64,000 nt of DNA from Anaerobacterium chartisolvens (lineage in GTDB: Bacteria; Bacillota; Clostridia; Acetivibrionales; DSM-27016), in the NCBI RefSeq assembly GCF_003337415.1, contig NZ_QPJT01000007.1, positions 124,001 through 188,000 on the forward strand. The letters run 5' to 3'. Position numbers and translations under genes: made by a program. This document shows, in pieces, positions 16,386 to 25,534 of the stretch. The notes below the pieces were generated by a model. That model was not told where the DNA came from. It did no database searches and worked only from the letters and a program-made list of their open reading frames with translations. The first letter of the stretch is position 1; every line of letters starts with the position of its first letter.

Positions 16386-17660
16386 TCACGGCTCCTGTCC
16401 GCTGTTTTTCAAAGATTCCGCCAGGCATCTGAAATATACCTTCATATCCTCATTGCAGGCATTGTCCCTGACATTGTATATAAACCGGTTTATTATATCG
16501 CCCACAATACCGTTTACTGCCGCTCTTACCATTTCCTTATCCTCATTGCCGGCCTGCTTCAGCCTTCCGATTACCCCTTCAATTTTGGCCTCAGCCGACT
16601 GCTGTACAAGCTCACGGATATGCTTAACCTCCGTAAGCACGCTTCTGAACTCATACCATTTTTCATACTCTTCCACAAATTCCCTTATAATGTTTCCGGC
16701 CTTGGAAGCCTCCTCAATTCTCCTGTCAAGGTTTTTGACGGAAATGCATTTAAGGCTGTCTATATTATAGCAGCTTATTCCCTCCACCTCTCCAATCAGC
16801 TCATCCATATCCCGTGGTACAGCCATATCTATAAACACCCTTTGCTTTAATACGGTAATATTTTTCTCCACCATGTCCTTGGTCAGGGTATAATGAGGAC
16901 TGGAGGTGGAGCTTATAACAATGTCGCACTCATTTAACACCGAGTATCTTTTATCATAGTCAATGGCTATAACTCCCGGCATTTGCCCCAGTATGCCCCT
17001 GCTTGTGCCATGCGCTCTGGTGGTGGCATAGATTTTGCCCACGCCTTTGGAAAGCAGGTTTTTAAATGCTATAAAGCCCATCTTGCCCGTTCCTATGACA
17101 AGGGCGCATTTACTCGAAAGGCCCTCTTTGAAAGACTCCTCCAAAAGCTTGGCCGCTAAAGATCCTATTGATAGCGACTCATGCGACAGCCCCGTGTTTG
17201 TCTTTACCTCTTTGGCAGCCGTTATGGCTTCTCTGAAAAGGGTGTTGAGTATGCTTGAGCTTGTGCGGGCCTCAAGCGCGATATCGTGGGCTTCCTTGAC
17301 CTGCCCGAGAATCTGATCCTCTCCCAGCACCATGGAGTCAAGGCCGCTTGCCACATTAAAAAGATGTTCCGCGGCCTTAACCCCTCCGTAAACATAGAAA
17401 TACTTCTTCAACTCATATATGTCAAGCTCCTTTATACGGCACAGGGCATTCTGGGCTTGTCCGACATCAAAATCCTCCACCTGGGAATATATGTATATTT
17501 CAGTCCTGTTACAGGTAGAAAGCAGAATACATTCCTCTACCCCCCGGAGCTTAAAAACATGCTTCAGGGCCTGTATTCTCTCATTCTTATTAAAGCTGAG
17601 AAGCTCGCGTGTCTGTATTGGAGTGGTCTTATAGTTTATTCCTGTGACATAAATATTCAT
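16386..17660 (-). CDS. hemA: glutamyl-tRNA reductase
   Basis: 424 residues from the ATG at 17660, whose first bases overlap the stop of cbiG (ATGA). N-terminal YVTGINYKTTPIQTREL, catalytic cysteine in CILLSTCNRTEIY, LDSMVLGEDQILGQVKEAH and the NADPH domain ALVIGTGKMGFIAFKNL. A C-terminal helical dimerisation domain follows. It makes glutamate-1-semialdehyde from glutamyl-tRNA, the first committed step of tetrapyrrole synthesis. Its place inside the riboswitch-controlled operon puts precursor supply under cobamide control. Confidence 0.96.
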   Translation of the reverse strand: MNIYVTGINYKTTPIQTRELLSFNKNERIQALKHVFKLRGVEECILLSTCNRTEIYIYSQVEDFDVGQAQNALCRIKELDIYELKKYFYVYGGVKAAEHLFNVASGLDSMVLGEDQILGQVKEAHDIALEARTSSSILNTLFREAITAAKEVKTNTGLSHESLSIGSLAAKLLEESFKEGLSSKCALVIGTGKMGFIAFKNLLSKGVGKIYATTRAHGTSRGILGQMPGVIAIDYDKRYSVLNECDIVISSTSSPHYTLTKDMVEKNITVLKQRVFIDMAVPRDMDELIGEVEGISCYNIDSLKCISVKNLDRRIEEASKAGNIIREFVEEYEKWYEFRSVLTEVKHIRELVQQSAEAKIEGVIGRLKQAGNEDKEMVRAAVNGIVGDIINRFIYNVRDNACNEDMKVYFRCLAESLKNSGQEP

Positions 17661-18721
17661 ATTAAGTATTCCCTCTCCTCCCGGCAAAGCGCAAGCGTTA
17701 TTCCGCTGTAGACAGTCTTGCCGCATATCAGCTCCCCCGACCTGCACGCAAGCCTTGCACACGGCTCCGCGACACCCGCCACTCCTGTTTTTTCCCTTAC
17801 GAATTCCGAACCGTGGAATTCATCCTCTATCTGTGCTATGTCGCTATTAGGTATTACCTTCATTTCCAAACCGTTATCCCTGCAAAACTCCTCAAGGCAT
17901 CCTTCATTCTTCTTTAGCTCTATGGTTGCAAGGCATTTTAACGACAGCATACTCCTTTTATTGCGGTTCATAAAAGCCCTGACAGCCTCTTTAAAAGCCT
18001 CCCTTGTAGTTCCCTTTTTACAGCCCGCGCCCAGCACAAGGCTTCTCGGCCTTATATAAAGGGTTCTCTCACCCCGGGCTTCGATATCGGTGCGGCTGGA
18101 CAGCACAACCATATTGGAGGGATACTCCCCACCGCCGGGCTTGTACATTTTGATGCAGGAAGGAAAATCCCCCTTTAACGTATACTCTGAGTACATTGAC
18201 ACCTGCTCGCCCCTCAAAAGAGCCGCGCTGATTGGCTTAAGCTGCTCTGTATTCTCTATTGCGCAGTCATTTTGCACCGCAAAAGCGTCTAACGAAATCA
18301 GTCCGTTTATATCGGTTGCCGTGGTTATTACGGGAACTGCTCCCGTTTCTTCAGACAGCCTGCGCGCAAGCATATTGGCTCCCCCAACATGCCCCGACAA
18401 AAGGCTTATGGCATATCTGCATTTTTCGTCCATTACCACCACCGCCGGATCCCGGGCCTTGTCAATGATGTACGGAGCTATTGATCTCACAACAATTCCA
18501 CATGCCATTATAAACACAAGTCCGTCGTAATGCCGGAACAGGTATCCCGTAAACGCCTTAAAATCCCCCTCAATCATCCTTACCTCTATATTTTGTGAGC
18601 CTTCGTCCTGTATAAAGGGCAATAGCCCGCTTTTTATAAAAGCACAGGCACCGAGCTGTCTGCTTACCGTAAGCGCCAGTCTGGCCCCATTGGGAGTAAG
18701 CGCTACTACTGCGCACTTCAT
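17657..18721 (-). CDS. cbiG: cobalt-precorrin-5A hydrolase
   Basis: 354 residues. It has an N-terminal CbiG domain (VALTPNGARLALTVSRQLG), a central block with AYRISLLSGHVGGANMLARRLSE-like sequence and ITTATDINGLISLDAFA, and a C-terminal CbiG domain LVLGAGCKKGTTREAFKEAV. It opens the ring-A lactone and releases acetaldehyde. This protein and CbiD mark the anaerobic pathway. The gene overlaps cbiF upstream and hemA downstream by 4 bp each. Confidence 0.94.
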   Translation of the reverse strand: MKCAVVALTPNGARLALTVSRQLGACAFIKSGLLPFIQDEGSQNIEVRMIEGDFKAFTGYLFRHYDGLVFIMACGIVVRSIAPYIIDKARDPAVVVMDEKCRYAISLLSGHVGGANMLARRLSEETGAVPVITTATDINGLISLDAFAVQNDCAIENTEQLKPISAALLRGEQVSMYSEYTLKGDFPSCIKMYKPGGGEYPSNMVVLSSRTDIEARGERTLYIRPRSLVLGAGCKKGTTREAFKEAVRAFMNRNKRSMLSLKCLATIELKKNEGCLEEFCRDNGLEMKVIPNSDIAQIEDEFHGSEFVREKTGVAGVAEPCARLACRSGELICGKTVYSGITLALCREEREYLI

Positions 18722-19470
18722 TCGGTTCCCCTCCTGTATTCATGGGTAAAGCCGCTGTCATAAAGCCTTGACAGCTCATATTCATCACCTAGAAAATTCC
18801 CCACAGCCAAAAGAGCCGTTTTGTTTATCCCTTCCCTTTTGGCCTTCTCGGCAATGTCATCAACAGTTCCCATAACAATTTTCTGCTCGGGCCACGATGC
18901 CTTGTAAACAACAGCAGCAGGGGTATCCCCTCCATACCCCTGCTTTAGTCTCTCTATCAGCTCATCAATCATGCCTATGCTTAAAAATATTATCATTGTT
19001 GCATTATGCGCAGCCAGAGAGGCTATGTCCTCCGAAGCAGGAACACCCGTCCGTCCCTCCATACGCGTAAGTATGACGGTCTGTGTCACTCCGGGGAGGG
19101 TATACTCCTTTTTTAAGGCCGCCGCCGCGGCAAGGAAGGAGCTTACTCCCGGTATAACCTTGTATTCCATACCCCTTTTGTCCAGCTCGCGCATCTGCTC
19201 ACGCAGCGCACCATAAACCGATGGATCACCGGTATGCAATCTTACGACGGTCTCTCCGTTTTGATGCCCCTCCGACATAATCGCTATCACTTCCTCCAGT
19301 GTCATATACGCGCTGTTGTAAACGACACAGTCGCTTTTAGCAAATTCAAGAACCTCTATGTTTACCAGCGAGCCCGCATATATGGCTATATCGGCCTGAG
19401 ACAGTATCTTTTTGCCCTTGACGGTTATCAGCTCGGGGTCTCCCGGGCCTGCGCCTATAAAATAAATCAT
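18718..19470 (-). CDS. cbiF: cobalt-precorrin-4 C11-methyltransferase
   Basis: 250 residues. Tetrapyrrole methylase with FIGAGPGDPELITVKGKKIL, YAGSLVN, VVRLHTGDPSVYGALREQM and VIPGVSSFLAAAAALKKEYTLP. AGSLVN and LHTGDPS identify CbiF/CobM. It methylates C11 of cobalt-precorrin-4. It overlaps cbiG by 4 bp and is one base from cbiL. Confidence 0.95.
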   Translation of the reverse strand: MIYFIGAGPGDPELITVKGKKILSQADIAIYAGSLVNIEVLEFAKSDCVVYNSAYMTLEEVIAIMSEGHQNGETVVRLHTGDPSVYGALREQMRELDKRGMEYKVIPGVSSFLAAAAALKKEYTLPGVTQTVILTRMEGRTGVPASEDIASLAAHNATMIIFLSIGMIDELIERLKQGYGGDTPAAVVYKASWPEQKIVMGTVDDIAEKAKREGINKTALLAVGNFLGDEYELSRLYDSGFTHEYRRGTE

Positions 19471-19471
19471 A

Positions 19472-20179
19472 TTATCCTACCCCACCCTTTTTAATTATCA
19501 TAGTAGTGAAATAGCTCAAATCACTTTGGCACGCAGTGTCAATGCCGAATGTCACAAGCTCGTCGTCAAAGCCGCACCTGCTCACGACAACAGCTCTGTC
19601 TGCCATCCCTTCGTCAGTCAGGCAGCCTTTTATCTTATCAAGGCTTTTTGCCGCCTTCATTATTATAATATTATCAAAGCTCTTTAATATATGCCGAAGC
19701 TCTGCATCCTCAAAAGCACCCGGTATAACGGCAATGCTTTCGGAGCCTTCCCCCAGGCTTACGCCCGCTCTGGCGGCAGAGGCACAAAACGAAGTAATTC
19801 CCGGTATTATCCGGGTATCATAGCCCTGCCGGGATAAGTTTTTGTGCATATACATATATGTGCTGTAAACAGTTGGATCACCAAGAGTAATAAAGGCTAT
19901 GTCCATGCCGCGATCCAGCGTGTGCTTAAGCTGCGCCGAGGCATCCTCCCAGCTTGCCTCCAAAAGCTTCCCGTTACAGCTCATAGGGAAAACAAGCTCT
20001 ATTACAGGCTTTTCATCTGCTATAGCTTTGCGGGCTATTGACAGCGCCACACTTTCCTTATCCATTGAAGTCTTTGGCACCGCTATATATTGCACAGCCT
20101 CAAGAATTCTCTTTGCCTTAATTGTAATAAGCTCGGGATCTCCCGGGCCCACTCCCACCCCATACAGCTTGCCCTTCAT
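19472..20179 (-). CDS. cbiL: cobalt-precorrin-2 C20-methyltransferase
   Basis: 235 residues. It opens KLYGVGVGPGDPELITIKAKRILE, with VIELVFPM and FITLGDPTVYSTYMYMHKNL, then RIIPGITSFCASAARAG. FPM followed by TLGDPT-x-YST is the CbiL/CobI pattern. It methylates C20, the first anaerobic-branch methylation after cobalt insertion. A 28-bp gap separates it from cbiET. Confidence 0.95.
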   Translation of the reverse strand: MKGKLYGVGVGPGDPELITIKAKRILEAVQYIAVPKTSMDKESVALSIARKAIADEKPVIELVFPMSCNGKLLEASWEDASAQLKHTLDRGMDIAFITLGDPTVYSTYMYMHKNLSRQGYDTRIIPGITSFCASAARAGVSLGEGSESIAVIPGAFEDAELRHILKSFDNIIIMKAAKSLDKIKGCLTDEGMADRAVVVSRCGFDDELVTFGIDTACQSDLSYFTTMIIKKGGVG

Positions 20180-20207
20180 AGCCTACCTCCTTAACACGCC
20201 CATTGTT

Positions 20208-21440
20208 TTATGTCTTTTGAGCCGAAATAATATGCACAGGATTCAAAGCCTGCATAATATGCTTATCACCCGCCGTCCTGCCCCTCGAAACAGAAACGCA
20301 GGCTATTTCAATATCAATAAAGCCTCTTTTCTCAAAGCCCTTTACAGCCTCATAAACCGATTCTATCGTTACGGCGCTCACTACCACCCTCATGCTCCTT
20401 TTAATGCCGCAAAGCACTTGCAGTATTTCCTCCATTTTACCCGAAGTGCCCCCTATAAATACCCTGTCGGGAGGCGGCAACGCCTTCAGTGCGTTGGGAG
20501 CCTCTCCGTGGATCACGTGAATATTCTTAAGCCCGAAGCGCAGTGCATTATCCTTAATAAGCTTAAGCGCAGCAGCCTCCCTTTCTATAGAATATACCCT
20601 TCCTCTTTTACATACAATTCCGCATTCAACAGATACCGAGCCTGTCCCCGCTCCTATGTCGTATACCGTATCCGTTTCTCTTATGCGAAGCTTGGACAAT
20701 GCAATACAGCGCACCTCTTGCTTGGTCATGGGAGTCTCTCCCCTTTTAAGCATGTCGTCGGGTATTCCGTATGTAGCATAATTCCACCCGCCTGCCTGGA
20801 AACCCTGTTCTCCGCATTCAATATACATTATAGAAAGAGGCTCAAAGCTCATGCCGGCAATATCCCCCGATGTACCCTCGGTTATCCTCTCATTGGAATA
20901 GCTGAGGTTTTCACCCACCACAACCCTGCAATTTGCGAGTCCGTCCCCGACAAGCGTTGTACATATGCCTCCGGGCGTGGAGCTCCCTCCTGTAAAAAGT
21001 ATTACCTTACGGTTGTTCCTTACCGCATCAATTAACCCATCCTCAGCTCTCCCATGCACGCTTAGAATATGCACGTCATTCCATTCAAGCCCCAGCCTTG
21101 CGCAAAGGTACTGAAGCGAGCTGATTCCCGGTATAACCTCTATGCACTCGCCTCCAAGCCTTGCCTTGAGAAATTTTGCGATGCTGAATATACCGGGATC
21201 TCCCGATGCCAGAACAGTTATTTTTTTCTTACCCCTGTTGTGAAATATATACCTGCATACAGCATCCAGATCTCCCCCTATTGCAAGCTCTTCCTTTCGG
21301 AGCTGTCTGAAGCCCTCGAGGCTTCTTTCTCCCCCTATCAGAACATCACTGCCGCTTATGGCCCGCATGGCGGCGGGAAGAATATAGTCCTCTCCCCCCG
21401 GCCCTATCCCAGCTATATAAATCCTATCAGCGTCACTCAT
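20208..21440 (-). CDS. cbiET: bifunctional cobalt-precorrin-7 C5-methyltransferase / C15-methyltransferase-decarboxylase
   Basis: 410 residues from the ATG at 21440, after GGGGAGAGG. Residues ~1-205 form the CbiE tetrapyrrole methylase (YIAGIGPGGEDYILPAA, VLASGDPGIFSIAKFL, VIPGISSLQYLCARLG). Residues ~215-410 form a CbiT Rossmann methyltransferase (MTKQEVRCIALSKL, TVYDIGAGTGSVSVECG, RVFIGGTSGKMEEIL). The fusion equals CobL. The start overlaps the end of cbiD by 8 bp, so coupling is likely. Confidence 0.95.
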   Translation of the reverse strand: MSDADRIYIAGIGPGGEDYILPAAMRAISGSDVLIGGERSLEGFRQLRKEELAIGGDLDAVCRYIFHNRGKKKITVLASGDPGIFSIAKFLKARLGGECIEVIPGISSLQYLCARLGLEWNDVHILSVHGRAEDGLIDAVRNNRKVILFTGGSSTPGGICTTLVGDGLANCRVVVGENLSYSNERITEGTSGDIAGMSFEPLSIMYIECGEQGFQAGGWNYATYGIPDDMLKRGETPMTKQEVRCIALSKLRIRETDTVYDIGAGTGSVSVECGIVCKRGRVYSIEREAAALKLIKDNALRFGLKNIHVIHGEAPNALKALPPPDRVFIGGTSGKMEEILQVLCGIKRSMRVVVSAVTIESVYEAVKGFEKRGFIDIEIACVSVSRGRTAGDKHIMQALNPVHIISAQKT

Positions 21441-22557
21441 AGCCTCTCCCCAATTTATCCAGCATGTCTCTTGCATTTGAATCCATTTCAAGCAATGTCC
21501 CGCACCCATCAAACAGAACAGTCCCTACCCTTATTTTATTAAAGGTGTACTGCATACACCGCTCCGAAGCATTTGATACAACCCTCCTAAAGACACCGTT
21601 TAAGCCCTCGGAGGCTATAATTGCCATAGCGGCCTCTGTTGTACCGCAGCCATATATCTGTGAAACAACGCCGCAGGAAGCACCCTCCAGTGCCGCATAC
21701 CCCGCCAAAATCTCCATTCTGGCATCAGCTGTCCTGCTGTGAGTATTAAATATCCCTGCCGAAACCTTCACAAGCTTTCCCATATGTCCTATTATAAGAA
21801 CACTGTGAGCCTTGCACTCTATAGCCCTGTCAAGCATAAAGCCCACAAAGTTTCCTATTTTAATAATATTGTCCTCTCTAAGGCCCAGCTTGTCCACCCC
21901 AAAGTGCTGTCCATAATTTCCAAAGGCATATACAGGGTTTTTTATTCCCCTTGCCGAAAGAACATTAAGCTCGGCGGCAAGCGCTTCCCTCCAAGCATCC
22001 TCCGACACAGGCACAACTATGCCCGTAGTTCCCAGTATGGATATTCCCCCTACTATACCCAGCCTCGGGTTGTAAGTGCTTTTGGCAATTTCCTCACCTC
22101 CCGGCACGCTTAAAACTATCTCCGCCCCCCGGCCTTCACCCGCAGCCTCCCTTACCGCATTCACAATCATATGCATGGGAACGGGGTTAATGGCGGGGCC
22201 TCCCACCTCTGCCTTAAGCCCCGGAAGAGTTACCCTGCCTATTCCCTCACCCGCCTTTATGTTAATACCGCTCTCCCCCATAAGCCTTGCCGTTGCAAAT
22301 ATTTTAAGCCCGGTAGTAACATCGGGGTCGTCACCCCCATCCTTTACAACCGAGCATACCGCCTCTCCGTCCCTTAAGGCCGCATCCCCCACAGCAAGCT
22401 CCAATAGCTCTCCCGAAGGGAGCCGTATACACACGCTTTGCGGCACGGCACCCGACACAAGCATCATAACCGCCGCTTTAGAGGCTGCCGCCGCGCACGA
22501 ACCCGTGGTATATCCCTTTCTTAACTTTTTCCCGTTCACAAGCACATAATCATCCAT
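21433..22557 (-). CDS. cbiD: cobalt-precorrin-5B C1-methyltransferase
   Basis: 374 residues. It opens KKLRKGYTTGSCAAAASKAA, the CbiD signature. It later has GEGIGRVTLPGLKAEVGGPAINPVP, STYNPRLGIVGGISILGTTGIV and IIGHMGKLVKVSAGIFNTHS. CbiD is unique to the anaerobic pathway. A 103-bp gap with a hairpin repeat separates it from cbiC upstream. Confidence 0.96.
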   Translation of the reverse strand: MDDYVLVNGKKLRKGYTTGSCAAAASKAAVMMLVSGAVPQSVCIRLPSGELLELAVGDAALRDGEAVCSVVKDGGDDPDVTTGLKIFATARLMGESGINIKAGEGIGRVTLPGLKAEVGGPAINPVPMHMIVNAVREAAGEGRGAEIVLSVPGGEEIAKSTYNPRLGIVGGISILGTTGIVVPVSEDAWREALAAELNVLSARGIKNPVYAFGNYGQHFGVDKLGLREDNIIKIGNFVGFMLDRAIECKAHSVLIIGHMGKLVKVSAGIFNTHSRTADARMEILAGYAALEGASCGVVSQIYGCGTTEAAMAIIASEGLNGVFRRVVSNASERCMQYTFNKIRVGTVLFDGCGTLLEMDSNARDMLDKLGRGYE

Positions 22558-22604
22558 AAATCGAGATCCCGCTTCCCTTCCTGCACAGCAAAACCCACAA
22601 CGTA

Positions 22605-22628
22605 CGGAACACCCCCTGTGGTGTTCCG
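22605..22628. repeat. CGGAAC hairpin repeat, copy A
   Basis: Nine-base arms CGGAACACC / GGTGTTCCG around a six-base loop, in the cbiC-cbiD gap. Two other copies (23866-23889, 40684-40707) have the same stem length and loop length with an A/G change in the left arm matched by T/C in the right arm. Confidence 0.75.
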
Positions 22629-22660
22629 CACCCCGTGGTGTTCAGCCTCCTGCAACGCCG

Positions 22661-23296
22661 TCATCCCATATACAAAATGGCGTTTATAATGGCTGCCGCC
22701 ACATTGCTTCCGCCCTTTCGGCCCTCCGATATTATATACGGCACTCCTGCGTTTTTAAGAAGCTGCTTTGATTCAACAACATTCACAAAGCCCACCGGCA
22801 CACCTACAACAAGGAGGGGCTTTGCCCTTCCCTCTGAAATAAGCTCACAAAGCCTTATGAGTGCGGTGGGAGCATTCCCTATTGCATATACCGCATTCCT
22901 GCTATCCTCTGCCGCCCTGTCCATGCACAGCGAAGCCCTTGTAACATCTCTGGCTGCGGCATCCGAGGCTATGGCGGCATCATCCATATAGCACACCGCC
23001 TCTCCTCCGTACCTGCCCAGTACCCTTTTATTTATTCCCGACCACACCATCTTAGTGTCGGAAACCACATTGCTTCCAGCCCTCAGCGCATCCATTCCGC
23101 TTTCGACTGCCCCGGCGCTTATGCTTAATATATCGGCAAACTCAAAATCAGCGGTTGTGTGTATCACCCTCTTGATTATATTGTCATGCATGGGGGGAAA
23201 CCTTCTGTCGCCAAGCATTTGGGAAATAATTTCAAAGCTTCTTCTTTCAATATCCGAAGGGCTTACCCTCTCTATTCCTTCCAGCATTTCACACAC
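22661..23296 (-). CDS. cbiC: cobalt-precorrin-8 methylmutase
   Basis: 211 residues. The catalytic histidine is in VIHTTADFEFADIL. Further motifs are SDTKMVWSGINKR, GNAPTALIRLCEL and VVGVPVGFVNVVESKQLL. It moves the C11 methyl to C12 to give cobyrinic acid. The GTG at 23296, eight bases after AAAGG, is the likely start; an ATG three codons later is possible. It follows cobO by 12 bp. Confidence 0.95.
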   Translation of the reverse strand: MCEMLEGIERVSPSDIERRSFEIISQMLGDRRFPPMHDNIIKRVIHTTADFEFADILSISAGAVESGMDALRAGSNVVSDTKMVWSGINKRVLGRYGGEAVCYMDDAAIASDAAARDVTRASLCMDRAAEDSRNAVYAIGNAPTALIRLCELISEGRAKPLLVVGVPVGFVNVVESKQLLKNAGVPYIISEGRKGGSNVAAAIINAILYMG

Positions 23297-23308
23297 CCTG
23301 TTTACCTT

Positions 23309-23839
23309 TCAATTTTCAATACCTGTCCTTGCAGCAATCCCCTTTGTAAAAGGATGCTTTACCGCACTGATTTCAGACACATAGTCTGCCAGGCGGATAA
23401 GCTCCGCAGGCGCGTTCCTTCCCGTCATTACCAGCTCAAGCCCCTCGGGCTTGCTTGTTATCATCTGTGAAACCCTCGATACGCAAATTGCGTCTATGGA
23501 TATGCAGGCCATAATTTCATCCAATATTATCATGTCCCACCTACCGCTTGCAGCCTCTTCCTCGGCATACTCCAACAGATCTGTGACCGTTTTTTTCAGT
23601 TCCTGCCTTTCGGCCTTGTCCATATTCCATGTAAACTTGTCACATTCCTTTGACCTTGCAAGCTTAAAGCGGGGACTAAAATTTTCAAGAACCGAGACCT
23701 CTCCCGTCTCACGGCTTTTCAGAAACTGAACCATAAGCACCTTAAGCCCTCTTCCGTATGCCCTTACTCCAAGGCCGACTGCCGCCGTGGTTTTACCCTT
23801 TCCGTCACCTGTATATATGTGTACAAGCCCCTTATCCAA
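23309..23839 (-). CDS. cobO: cob(I)yrinic acid a,c-diamide adenosyltransferase
   Basis: 176 residues. It opens VHIYTGDGKGKTTAAVGLGVRAYG, with the ATP-binding P-loop GDGKGKTT, then VQFLKS, WDMIILDEIMA and LVMTGRNAPAELIRLADYVSE. This is the CobA/CobO/BtuR type. It makes the Co-C5' adenosyl bond. It is the first gene of the operon after the riboswitch. The start is a TTG preceded by GGGGGAGGG. Confidence 0.95.
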   Translation of the reverse strand: MDKGLVHIYTGDGKGKTTAAVGLGVRAYGRGLKVLMVQFLKSRETGEVSVLENFSPRFKLARSKECDKFTWNMDKAERQELKKTVTDLLEYAEEEAASGRWDMIILDEIMACISIDAICVSRVSQMITSKPEGLELVMTGRNAPAELIRLADYVSEISAVKHPFTKGIAARTGIEN

Positions 23840-23865
23840 TCAAAGCCCTCCCCCCTCACATCATA

Positions 23866-23889
23866 CGGAACGCCCCCCGAGGCGTTCCG
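23866..23889. repeat. CGGAAC hairpin repeat, copy B (cobO leader)
   Basis: CGGAACGCC / GGCGTTCCG arms with a six-base loop. It lies between the riboswitch terminator and the cobO start, so it is part of the mRNA leader when the terminator is read through. Confidence 0.75.
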
Positions 23890-23896
23890 CCCCATT

Positions 23897-23935
23897 AAAA
23901 AGACCCTTTAACACAGAGAGTGTCAAAAGGTCTTA
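23897..23935 (-). terminator. riboswitch expression-platform terminator
   Basis: On the minus strand AAGACCTTTTGACA pairs with the distal arm ending GGTCTT (23900-23905 on the plus strand is its complement), followed by a T-run. It lies about 75 bp after the B12 box of the riboswitch and 58 bp before cobO, the usual place for a ligand-induced terminator. Confidence 0.75.
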
Positions 23936-24004
23936 AGCAAAGCATACAGCTATTTATTAAAATACTTAAAACACCCTCTATCGCTCGTAGAGTTAATGGT
24001 GCAT

Positions 24005-24190
24005 CATACAAGGCAGGTATTCTGACTCAAGGGATCATCACCCTAAAAAGCCCCTTCCCATGCATTAAACAAGGAAATTCAACGCACAGTGGGTTTAAGC
24101 TTAAGGACTTCCCCTTTACAGCGGCGGGACCGTGAAGGATTTTCACCCTCTTCCCTTTTATTTTGCCCACTTTCAATATGCCAATGAGCA
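24005..24190 (-). promoter_or_regulatory. adenosylcobalamin riboswitch
   Basis: Minus-strand motifs in order: GGTGAAAATCCTTCACGGTC, CCCGCCGCTGTAAAGGGGAAG, a variable arm, and the B12 box GTCAGAATACCTGCCT (complement of 24011-24026). This is the cobalamin aptamer core. With the downstream terminator it should switch off the whole cob/hem operon when adenosylcobamide is abundant. Confidence 0.93.
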
Positions 24191-24243
24191 AAAACCTGTA
24201 TAATCTTTATTCATTTTTTTTACAGCAAACTATATATAGCAAT

Positions 24244-24272
24244 ATAATAACTATAAAAGCAATGTTTGTAAA
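24244..24272 (-). promoter_or_regulatory. sigma-A promoter of the cob/hem operon
   Basis: On the minus strand TTTACA (24267-24272), 17-bp spacer, TATTAT (24244-24249), about 55 bp upstream of the aptamer core. It is the only good promoter seen between prs and the riboswitch. Confidence 0.6.
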
Positions 24273-24293
24273 GCGTTACCTTTAAAACACAAC

Positions 24294-25460
24294 TTATTTC
24301 TTTAAAATGTTCCTGATTCTCGTCGAGGGATCAAGCAGCAAGCTTAAGGACTGATCGTGGTTTAATGTGTCTATAAGCAACGCTATAAATTTAGATACGT
24401 CAACATCGCAATACCATGGTGCCTTAAGAAGCTCCTCCCTCCTGTATGTCAGGTTTGTGGAGAATATCTTTGTAATAATGCCTTTATCGTAATAATCGTT
24501 AAACATGTCTATTCCTTCGGTAAACATTGCAAAGGTTACAGCCACATATATCCTTCTCGCCTTCCTCTGCTTAAGCTCTCTTGCCACGTCAAGAACGGAA
24601 TCCCCCGACGATATAAGGTCGTCCACTATAAGCACATCCTTGCCCTCAACCGAATCACCCAAAAATTCATGCTTTACTATAGGGTTCTTTCCGTTAACGA
24701 TCCTGGTCAGATCCCTGCGTTTGTAAAACATGCCCAGATTCAAACCCATTATATTGGCATAATATATATTTCTGTTTATTCCGCCCTCATCAGGACTTAT
24801 AACCATCATACTATCCCTGTCTACCTTAAGATCGGTTTCAGATTTTAAAAGCGCCTTAATTATCTGATAGGTGGGCAGAATATTTTCAAAGCCCTTTATT
24901 GGTATTGCATTCTGCACCTTGGGATCATGCGCATCAAAAGTAAGAATATTTTCAACACCAAGCTGTTCCAGTTCCTGAAGTGCGATGGCACAGTCAAGTG
25001 ATTCCCTTGAAACCCTTTTGTGCTGCCGTCCCTGATACAGAAGAGGCATTACAAGATTTATTCTTTTTGCCTTTCCCCCTACCGCCGAAATAACCCTCTT
25101 GATATCCTGAAAGTGGTCATCGGGGCTCATTGGGCAGTCCATTCCGAACATGTTGAATTTACAGCTATAATTTCCTATATCACTTATTATATATAAATCG
25201 TAGCCCCTTATAGACTCATTTATAACAGCCTTGCCTTCTCCCGACTTAAATCTAAGGCAATCCGCCGATATAAGGTACGACTCCCTTTTATAGTGAGCGC
25301 TTAAATGCTTATTGCCCTCCAATTCCAACACTTCATTCCTTTTTTCCACAATGTGCCTGTTTACCATATTGCCCAGCTCGTGACTGCTCTTCATTGATAT
25401 AATCCCCAGCGGGCCCACAGGCGAAATAAGCATTTGTTCACTACAATCAGTTGTAGACAT
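24294..25460 (-). CDS. prs: ribose-phosphate pyrophosphokinase (PRPP synthetase), long clostridial form
   Basis: 388 residues from the ATG at 25460, seven bases after GGAGG. It has two PRTase-like halves. VMPLLYQGRQHKR is the ribose-phosphate/ATP segment. The PRPP-binding loop is DVLIVDDLISSGDSVLDVARELK and the flag region is near MVISPDEGGINRN. It is longer than the usual ~315 residues, with extra residues at the N-terminus (~40) and C-terminus, as in a divergent clostridial group. It makes PRPP for nucleotide, His and Trp synthesis. It is transcribed alone from an A/T-rich promoter. Confidence 0.87.
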   Translation of the reverse strand: MSTTDCSEQMLISPVGPLGIISMKSSHELGNMVNRHIVEKRNEVLELEGNKHLSAHYKRESYLISADCLRFKSGEGKAVINESIRGYDLYIISDIGNYSCKFNMFGMDCPMSPDDHFQDIKRVISAVGGKAKRINLVMPLLYQGRQHKRVSRESLDCAIALQELEQLGVENILTFDAHDPKVQNAIPIKGFENILPTYQIIKALLKSETDLKVDRDSMMVISPDEGGINRNIYYANIMGLNLGMFYKRRDLTRIVNGKNPIVKHEFLGDSVEGKDVLIVDDLISSGDSVLDVARELKQRKARRIYVAVTFAMFTEGIDMFNDYYDKGIITKIFSTNLTYRREELLKAPWYCDVDVSKFIALLIDTLNHDQSLSLLLDPSTRIRNILKK

Positions 25461-25534
25461 TATCATTCCTCCGATATGTATTAATATTATACCTCTGCTC
25501 TCAACAGAACAGCCGTCCATCCTGCCGCATAAAT

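Noticed and set aside
19899-21035. 378-codon plus-strand ORF opposite cbiL and cbiET
   Set aside because: Its product is unlike any protein family and runs antisense across two well-supported genes.
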